From positions 462,863-526,862 of the forward strand of contig CH000572.1 in assembly GCA_000149265.1 (NCBI GenBank): 64,000 nucleotides of DNA. Reading direction: 5' to 3'. The notes below the pieces were generated by a model. It was not told where the DNA came from and searched no databases. It saw only the letters and a list, made by a program, of their open reading frames with translations. Each line of letters opens with the position of its first letter. Positions within the stretch are counted from its first letter, which is position 1. Position numbers and translations under genes: made by a program. The DNA comes from Ciona savignyi (Eukaryota > Chordata > Ascidiacea > Phlebobranchia > Cionidae). Of this stretch, positions 60,900 through 64,000 are shown piece after piece.

Positions 60900-63800
60900 G
60901 TTAAATAAAGACCCCATTCAGGCTTAAAAATTAACAAAGGAAAATATGCAGAAATTTTTTTTAAATTTAAACACGTGTCGGCAACTACAATTTGTAAAAC
61001 ACATTTCATAAGATCCCTTACGACAGTTGGTATATTTTATACACGGTGTATTTAGTTTGATTCTGCAAGTAGAAAGTGATAAGTCCCTAAGTTACCACAC
61101 AAAATGTTGTTATCCAAATTTATGATATAGTAAATATTGTTGTTAGGTTTATGCATGTAGGACTACGTTATGTATAACTCCCGAAAGTTTTAACACTGGG
61201 TTTTTACACTTGTGCTACTCCACGTATAACCTTTTATAGTACTCAGTTACCAAATAAAACTTGTTATACATGAGAAGTATAATGATGTAACAATGTTTTG
61301 TTTAATCCTGTTTATCTGACTGAAAATTGGCAGCTTATTAGAATTGTGGGTTTTACGGGAAATTCCCTGAGGTTATTCGTAAAAATAAAATCCGTGCGCA
61401 TCTATTAACATATTTAAATGTTTCAATCTTTATACACTTGACAATGGTGCATTATAAATGGGTTCTAGATATTAAATTATAGGTAAATGTTCAGGCAAAT
61501 TTGAATTATTTTACTTTTTTATTTTTTTTATTTCTGCATTTTATACCTGTACAAGTCCCATTAAATTTGCTATGAATTGTTCGTTCTGATCTTAAGATAT
61601 CGCGAATAAAACAAACAGGAATTGCCCTGTCCCTATAAGAACAACAAATAGCCATGCAAAACTTGACTATGAACGTAAACATACGTTAAAGTTGCAATCG
61701 ATTTGTTAAACGCTTTAGTATATTGGATGGTCATATCATCAGAATAGAGACGCAAAGTTCCCAGATCGGGCTGTAAAAATCTGACCTGGTAAAAATTCAA
61801 AAGGGAACATTCACCTTTACATCATTTCTACCTACATTTTAAAGACAGTTTATTCGTCGGTGATACTGAAACATCAGCCCAAAGCAAAAGCAATATTCGG
61901 CTTACCGACCAGCTTTTTACAAGGAAAAAATGTTAAGTAAAGTATGAAATAGTCGAACCACGAGTAATATTGTAACGACTGATTATATATTTTGACTAAG
62001 AAAGAGAAAAAAGAAACCGCAAAAAAGTTTGTTTCGGTATTACCATTAGCCGATATACAGACCACCAAAAATAATGTGCATTAAGCCATATATTTCTCTA
62101 CATGGCATTGATAAGTTCTGCCATAATAAAGAGACAAATGACGTTTATGGAAAGCAGGCGATTTCTTTAAAACTATAACCAGCAAGAGTAAAATAGAGAG
62201 GACTGGGTCTCACAACCTTTATCAGGTTTCAAAGAATAAACCGACGCATTTTCATAAGGCTCACGTTTTACGTGAACACAATTTGGGTTTACAGTACTCT
62301 TCCAGCCATGAAAATAAACATGACCTTTCGATACGATTATTTGTTTTCTCTTCCACACCGGATGCTTGTCAAAACATTAAGTTATTATGTACAAAGGGCT
62401 CAACGTATACTTTAAAGGAAAATGTCGATTTCACAGAATTTACAGTCCAACATCATTTTAACAATCGTAGGTAGAGGTGTATTACCGGAGTTGTCTGATT
62501 ACACAACGTGAATAATGATTAAAACAGTCTGAATAACACAATCCTGGAAATGTTAATGAACCTATAGTTTCGACCTATATTAGGTTTAGGTTCTTATCAT
62601 GCTGTACATGAGTCGGTCTGGCTAAACATTCGTCCATGTAACCATCGCAACTGTGGCTTCTAGATTGCCCAGTCGCAGTGTTCACGAAGAGGGAACTTAA
62701 CGGACGATACGTTAAAGTGGAATAATATGGCACAATCTGAAACTGTCTTGTGGTTAAAGTCTGATGATAAATGGTTGGAGCGACCGGTTCATATATAGCA
62801 TGTCATTTGAAACGGCCGTAGTGAAGAACTTATCAAATGTCCAAGACTTATGCCGATCAATTTTTTTTTTAATAAGGAACGGTAACGATTTTGCGTGTCA
62901 TAATGAAATGCTTAACAGTTTAAGATTGGAGTAAAAAATCTTGCAATAATGCATGCAAATAATGACAACCTCACGACGGTAAGCACGTGTTGGTCAATTA
63001 AAGATCAGATTAAAGCTCACATGTTAAACTAAAAATATGCAGTGATTTTCCCACATGGTGTGGTTAACATGCAATCCTATTTTAATGTAAAACAACGCAA
63101 TATCATTTCGTAGATCGCGTGGCCGAATGGTTAACGCGTCCGATACACATACCGAATAATATTTTTTAACAAAACGGTCCTGTTGACGAGCCCATCATGG
63201 ACTCGAAACTTGGGACGGTAAAAAAAACAACGCAATATCAGTGCACAGATGAATATACCTCAGTCTGTGGGGTTGCAGCAGCATTCTTCATTTCTATGAG
63301 CACCTTTTTTTAACACCGTCACCTTTTACTGATGAGACAAATATTCCTATATTATTCAGTTAAATAGGTAGATTGACCTAGAAGATTTATTGTTCTTCTT
63401 TTATTTGCACAAAAAGCAACTGGAAAACACGTCGTAACAGTTTTCTAAAAATATATTTTCTCGTTAATAATTCCTTAAAATAAAAGTATTTCCTCTTCGA
63501 GGAACTGAAAGAATTATTAAATTGGGATTTTAAATCTTACTAGAATCTCGCACTAATCGGCAGTTTGGAACTAACTCTCGATGCTAGTTTGCACGTAGTT
63601 TGGCAGAGGCGCATAATATATGTAGGTTTCATTTTCCTGCTGACCTAAATTTTAGTTATTGGATGATTTTAAAAAGCAATTAATAAGTGACTGTCTCACA
63701 TACGCAGGCCTGTGCCTTGGGAGCGATTATGGAGGTCTTGCCGGGGAAGACTATGTTAACTCATTCATAATTAATCTGAAAAGCAAAACTGCGGTTTTTC

Positions 63801-64000
63801 ACTTTTGCCACTGCTCTATGACTAGTAGAGAAAGATTTACAATAGCCTCTTGGAGCTTTACAAGACTGTTTCTAATCTGTCAAATCGGTTGCCCTTTTCT
63901 AAACAGTTAAAAGCCGTCATCAAATATTCAAGTAACTAATCCAATTAGTTTAAAATGAGCATAAAAATGATTTATAACCTAAAAATAGCATTCACGGCGT
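60900..64000. other. Right-hand end of the window, no gene supported
   Basis: AT-rich sequence with short, unconvincing frames on both strands. A very diverged SINE-like stretch lies at about 62745-62870 and an intact one at 63106-63227. No exon chain or RNA gene recognised. Confidence 0.45.
63106..63227 (+). repeat. tRNA-derived SINE with exact 13-bp target duplication
   Basis: The body carries TGGCCGAATGGTTAACGCG (A-box region), AAAACGGTCCTGTTGACGAG, a B-box-like GGACTCGAAACTTGG and an A-run tail. CAACGCAATATCA precedes it at 63093-63105 and follows it at 63228-63240, a perfect 13-bp duplication of the kind left by LINE-driven retrotransposition. The head resembles a Ser/Leu-class tRNA. 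Confidence 0.92.

Noticed and set aside
59300..63227. Functional tRNA genes suggested by A- and B-box-like words
   Set aside because: The sequences do not fold into a complete cloverleaf, carry A-run tails and target duplications, and occur in many diverged copies: SINEs, not tRNA genes.
63659..63910. 83-codon plus-strand frame near the right edge
   Set aside because: No recognised domain, splice partner or upstream signals; could only be judged with sequence beyond the window.
1..64000. CRISPR arrays, operons or prokaryotic defence systems
   Set aside because: Spliced metazoan genes throughout; no regularly spaced repeat-spacer structure and no bacterial-type gene clusters.

Overview
The window is eukaryotic: AT-rich DNA with compact intron-containing genes, GT-AG introns, tRNA-derived SINEs and two 100-N assembly gaps. 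Gene content (a single Lmx1-type LIM-homeodomain gene, one DPP6/DPP10-like gene, WRAP73 and SSNA1), short introns, and splice acceptors lying just upstream of start codons (as in trans-spliced messages) suggest an ascidian tunicate, probably Ciona-like. The gene calls come from reading exons and splice phases; the organism call is inference.

Layout. 1-10209: no gene I can support; CpG-dense patches and candidate regulatory sites downstream of Lmx1. 10210-23141 (minus): Lmx1 in nine coding exons with an 8.1-kb second intron. One extra base in the homeodomain breaks the frame. 23142-26370: intergenic, with a short foldback element. 26403 to about 28.2 kb (plus): WRAP73, its last codons lost in a gap. 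29759-31104 (minus): SSNA1, convergent with WRAP73, with a perfect RFX X-box upstream. 33.5-39.5 kb: a 3.18-kb tandem duplication. Each unit holds an unrecognised, complete four-exon gene for a 56-residue Asn/Gln-rich protein with its own TATA box. The first unit also carries a piece of the DPP last exon. 39.5-40.5 kb: an assembly-suspect stretch (gap, foreign-looking segment, near-exact repeat). 40974-50568 (minus): a DPP6/DPP10-like gene in 16 coding exons, about 875 residues, catalytic serine replaced by glycine. 50.6-64 kb: no gene found. It holds a hAT-type MITE with exact 8-bp target duplications, an AT-rich repeat, many tRNA-derived SINEs, and a 948-bp TA-flanked inverted-repeat element inserted inside one SINE.

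Functional themes. WRAP73 and SSNA1 are both centrosome/basal-body proteins and sit tail to tail. Lmx1 and the DPP6/10-like gene both have neural roles in vertebrates, but nothing here links them. The most novel item is the duplicated small gene: between copies its coding exons differ by three silent changes and one Leu/Met change, while its introns have diverged far more, which suggests selection on the protein.
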